Assembly: GCF_020567525.1 (NCBI RefSeq)
Contig: NZ_JAJCVI010000002.1
Coordinates: 186,001-250,000 of the forward strand
Length of the DNA stretch: 64,000 bases
Direction of reading: 5' to 3'
Origin: Halorubellus salinus
GTDB taxonomy: Archaea > Halobacteriota > Halobacteria > Halobacteriales > Natrialbaceae
Shown here in pieces: positions 61,756 to 64,000 of the stretch. Under the pieces are notes generated by a model. It was given only the letters and a program-made list of their open reading frames with translations, was not told where the DNA came from and searched no databases. Within the stretch, counting starts at the first letter, position 1; each line of letters begins with the position of its first letter. Made by a program: the position numbers and the translations under genes.

Positions 61756-63401
61756 GCCCGCCCGTTGCGGTCATCGCCCCGCTGCTCGTCGTGCTCTTCA
61801 CCGCCATCCTGACCGCGGTCGCGCACCGGTCGCTGCGCGTCCAGCGCGCGCTCTCGGTACTCGGCGGTGTCGCGTACCTCGGCGCGGTCGCGTACCTGTT
61901 CGCTCGCGTCAAAGCCGAGGGCACGCTCGTCTACCAGCTCGCGGACTGGCGAGCGCCCTACGGGGTCACCATCGTCGCGGACGACCTCTCGGTGTTCATG
62001 CTCGCGTTCGGGTCGTTCGTCGGCGTCGCCGCGCTCGCGTTCGCCGTCGTGTACGTCGACGAGGTCGGCCAGCGCGTGAGCTTCCATCCGCTCTATCACT
62101 TCATGCTCGTCGGCGTCACCGGCTCGTTCCTCACCGGCGACATCTTCAACCTCTTCGTGTGGTTCGAGGTGATGCTGATGTCGAGCTACGTCCTCGTCGT
62201 GTTCTACTCCGGCGCGGAACACACGCGGGCGGCGCTCCAGTACGTCGTCCTGAACCTCGTCGGGAGCGCGCTCATGCTCGTCGCCATCGGCGGCCTGTAC
62301 GCGACCGTCGGGACGCTGAACATGGCGGACATGGCGCGACGGCTCGCCGACCCGGCCGCGTTCGGTATCACGACGCTCGCGCCCGTCCTCGGCCTGTCGG
62401 TCGTCCTGTTCGTCGTGTTCGCACTCAAGGCCGGCATCGTCCCGTTCCACTGGTGGGTGCCCGCAGCGTACCGCGCCGCGCCCGCACCGGTGTCGGCGGC
62501 GCTCGCCGGCGTCGTCAAGAAGGTCGGTATCTACGCCATCATCCGCCTCTACTTCACGGTGTTCGCGCCCGCGGACCTCGGCGAGCTCGCACTCCCGGGC
62601 TTCAGTGGGTCCGGGCCGCTCGCGTACTTCGGCCCGGTGCTGCTCGTGATGGCGATCGCGAGCATCCTCCTCGGCGGCGTCGCGGCCGTGAACCGCGACG
62701 ACATCGACGACCTGCTCGCGTACTCGAGCGTCGGCCAGGTCGGGTTCATCGTCCTGCCGCTCGCCCTCGCCGCGTTCGGTATCGTCGCCGGCGTCGACGC
62801 ACCGGCGCCGTACGGTGACGTCGCGGGCGTGAGCGGGCTCGCCGTACTCGGCGTCACCGCCGCGCTCGTGTACTCGCTGAATCACGGGCTCGCCAAGAGC
62901 GCGCTGTTCCTCGCGAGCGGCGCCATCTACGACGCGACCGGCACCTCGCGCCTGGACCGACTCGGTGGACTCGCCGAGCGCGCACCCGTGCTCTCGGGCG
63001 GCTTCTTCGTCGCCGCCATCGGTCTCGTCGGCATCCCGCCGCTCATCGGGTTCTTCGGGAAGTTCCTCGTGTTCGACGCCGCGGCCGTCGCCGGGAGCGA
63101 GCTCGCGCTCGGCGGTGCACTCGCTGGCGCGATACTCACGATAACGTACGTGACGCGAGCGTGGAACCGCGGGTTCTGGGGGACGCCCACGGAGGTCGTG
63201 GACGCGACGCGCACGAACCGCACGCAGGTCGCGGTCGTCGTCGTGCTCGCGATAGCGGTCGTCGGCGTCGGCGTCGCGTTCGACCCCGTACTCGAAGCCG
63301 CCATCGAAGGTGCTGCGGCGGCACTCGACACCCAGGGGTACGTCGACGCCGTGAACCCAGACACCACCACCAGCGCTACCAGCGGAGGTGGGCACGCATG
63401 A
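61752..63401 (+). CDS. mrpD: Mrp-type Na+/H+ antiporter subunit D
   Basis: A 549-residue NuoN/NuoM-like proton-conducting subunit. It shows FNLFVWFEVMLMSSYVLV (conserved Glu), FALKAGIVPFHWWVPAAYRAAPAPVSAALAGVVKKVGIY (Lys residues) and NHGLAKSALFLASG (Lys). It is coupled to neighbours by 4-nt overlaps, and ends in a Thr/Ser/Gly-rich tail. Confidence 0.93.
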   Translation: MSPPVAVIAPLLVVLFTAILTAVAHRSLRVQRALSVLGGVAYLGAVAYLFARVKAEGTLVYQLADWRAPYGVTIVADDLSVFMLAFGSFVGVAALAFAVVYVDEVGQRVSFHPLYHFMLVGVTGSFLTGDIFNLFVWFEVMLMSSYVLVVFYSGAEHTRAALQYVVLNLVGSALMLVAIGGLYATVGTLNMADMARRLADPAAFGITTLAPVLGLSVVLFVVFALKAGIVPFHWWVPAAYRAAPAPVSAALAGVVKKVGIYAIIRLYFTVFAPADLGELALPGFSGSGPLAYFGPVLLVMAIASILLGGVAAVNRDDIDDLLAYSSVGQVGFIVLPLALAAFGIVAGVDAPAPYGDVAGVSGLAVLGVTAALVYSLNHGLAKSALFLASGAIYDATGTSRLDRLGGLAERAPVLSGGFFVAAIGLVGIPPLIGFFGKFLVFDAAAVAGSELALGGALAGAILTITYVTRAWNRGFWGTPTEVVDATRTNRTQVAVVVVLAIAVVGVGVAFDPVLEAAIEGAAAALDTQGYVDAVNPDTTTSATSGGGHA

Positions 63402-64000
63402 GCGACGACGCACTCGACGACGCCGACGCACCCACCGAACCCGCGAACGCCGCGCCGCGCGAGGACCTGAGCGACGACGCACCGCGGCGCTGGCCGCTAC
63501 TCGGGTTCGCGTTCGCCGTCCTCTGGCTGTTCGTCCGCGGCGTCGACATCGCCGAAGGCGGCGAGCTCGTGCTCGGACTGGCGCTCGGCGAGTTCCTCAT
63601 CGGACTCACCGTCGGCATCCCCATCGCCTTCCTCTTCCGGCGGTTCTTCAGTCCGACGCCCGTGCTCGTACGGACGCCGCGAGCCCTCCTCGCCGCGCTC
63701 CAGTACGCGACGGTGTTCCTCTGGGAGCTCCTGACGGCGAACGTCGACGTCGCCTACCGCGTCCTGTCGCCGTCGATGCCGATCGACCCGGACGTCATCG
63801 AAGTGCCCTTGCGCGTCGAGACCGACCTCGCCATCACGACCATCGCGAACTCCATCACGCTCACACCGGGGACCCTCACCATGGACTACGACGCCGAACG
63901 GAACAGCCTGTACGTGCACGCCATCGCCGCGGACGACCCGTCCAGTATCGTCGACCCGATACGGACGTGGGAGGACCTCGCGCTCGTGATCTTCGACGAA
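63398..64000 (+). CDS. mrpE: Mrp-type Na+/H+ antiporter subunit E, truncated by the window edge
   Basis: 201 codons are visible and the frame is open at the edge. After an acidic N-terminus of about 30 residues come two or three helices (LLGFAFAVLWLFVRG, LIGLTVGIPIAFLFRRFF, LLAALQYATVFLWELLTANVDVAYRVLSP) and the soluble MnhE domain (PLRVETDLAITTIANSITLTPGTLTMDYD). It overlaps the mrpD stop by 4 nt. Subunits F and G probably follow outside the window. Confidence 0.92.
   Translation, partial: MSDDALDDADAPTEPANAAPREDLSDDAPRRWPLLGFAFAVLWLFVRGVDIAEGGELVLGLALGEFLIGLTVGIPIAFLFRRFFSPTPVLVRTPRALLAALQYATVFLWELLTANVDVAYRVLSPSMPIDPDVIEVPLRVETDLAITTIANSITLTPGTLTMDYDAERNSLYVHAIAADDPSSIVDPIRTWEDLALVIFDE

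Overview
The window comes from a halophilic archaeon of class Halobacteria. Four things show this. Base composition is very GC-rich, with long open antisense frames as a result. The encoded proteins are strongly acidic. Many start codons have a TATA-like box about 25-32 nt upstream and no visible Shine-Dalgarno site, as expected for leaderless mRNAs. The gene content is archaeal: LonB, a thermosome subunit, aIF2-alpha with Nop10, eS27 and eL42, archaeosortase A, type IV pilins of the VSPVIG type and an A1:U72 initiator tRNA. The genus cannot be fixed from the sequence alone.

Layout. 1-6.3 kb: the 3' part of aroE, an acidic repeat/HhH protein, then an overlapping pabB/trpE-like, pabA/trpG-like and class IV aminotransferase operon (probably p-aminobenzoate synthesis), a HAD hydrolase and a membrane protein. 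6.3-13.1 kb: a SprT-like metalloprotein, a LiaF-like membrane protein, then the minus-strand trpC-trpB-trpA operon followed by the archaeal 2-amino-3,7-dideoxyheptulosonate synthase, so entry to the aromatic pathway sits beside tryptophan synthesis. Upstream of trpC lie TGTACA-type sites and a 21-nt minisatellite. 13.1-18.2 kb: two MFS transporters, a small regulator, an MGMT-like protein and membrane proteins. 18.2-22.7 kb: lonB with a CPBP protease behind it, nadM, a SAM hydrolase and a TRIC-type channel. 22.7-31.9 kb: a frameshifted membrane gene, a large PAS/GAF/HTH sensor-regulator, a thermosome subunit, a degenerate amidohydrolase, a glycosyltransferase, a methyltransferase and small zinc proteins.

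32-41.7 kb: MBL hydrolase, Cys-cluster protein, zinc ribbon, PPOX proteins, HTH regulators, threonine synthase, FAD oxidoreductase, metallophosphoesterase, archaeosortase A, a J-domain protein and a Tat lipoprotein. 41.7-44.7 kb: the conserved eL42-eS27-aIF2alpha-Nop10-PAC2 translation operon and a HAH_0734 protein. 44.7-49.5 kb: a cell-surface glycosylation group (DUF2298 membrane protein, GT2, GtrA), the initiator tRNA-Met and, just after it, what looks like a decayed second tRNA. 49.5-55.7 kb: a fasciclin protein and a dipeptide/oligopeptide-type ABC transporter whose genes are split into two divergent units with no binding protein in view. 55.7-58.2 kb: a purine phosphoribosyltransferase and a pilin pair with a DUF7344-type regulator. 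58.4-64 kb: the start of an Mrp Na+/H+ antiporter operon (A, B, C, D, partial E).

Most of the window is chromosomal core. I found no insertion sequence, CRISPR array or prophage. The less ordinary items are the degenerate tRNA-like sequence after tRNA-Met, an alkyltransferase-family protein with Asp where the reactive Cys should be, short-period tandem repeats in spacers and gene ends, the mixed PabB/TrpE signature, putative TGTACA operators at trpC, and catalytically degenerate or insertion-bearing family members. None of these amounts to a clearly new multi-gene system.
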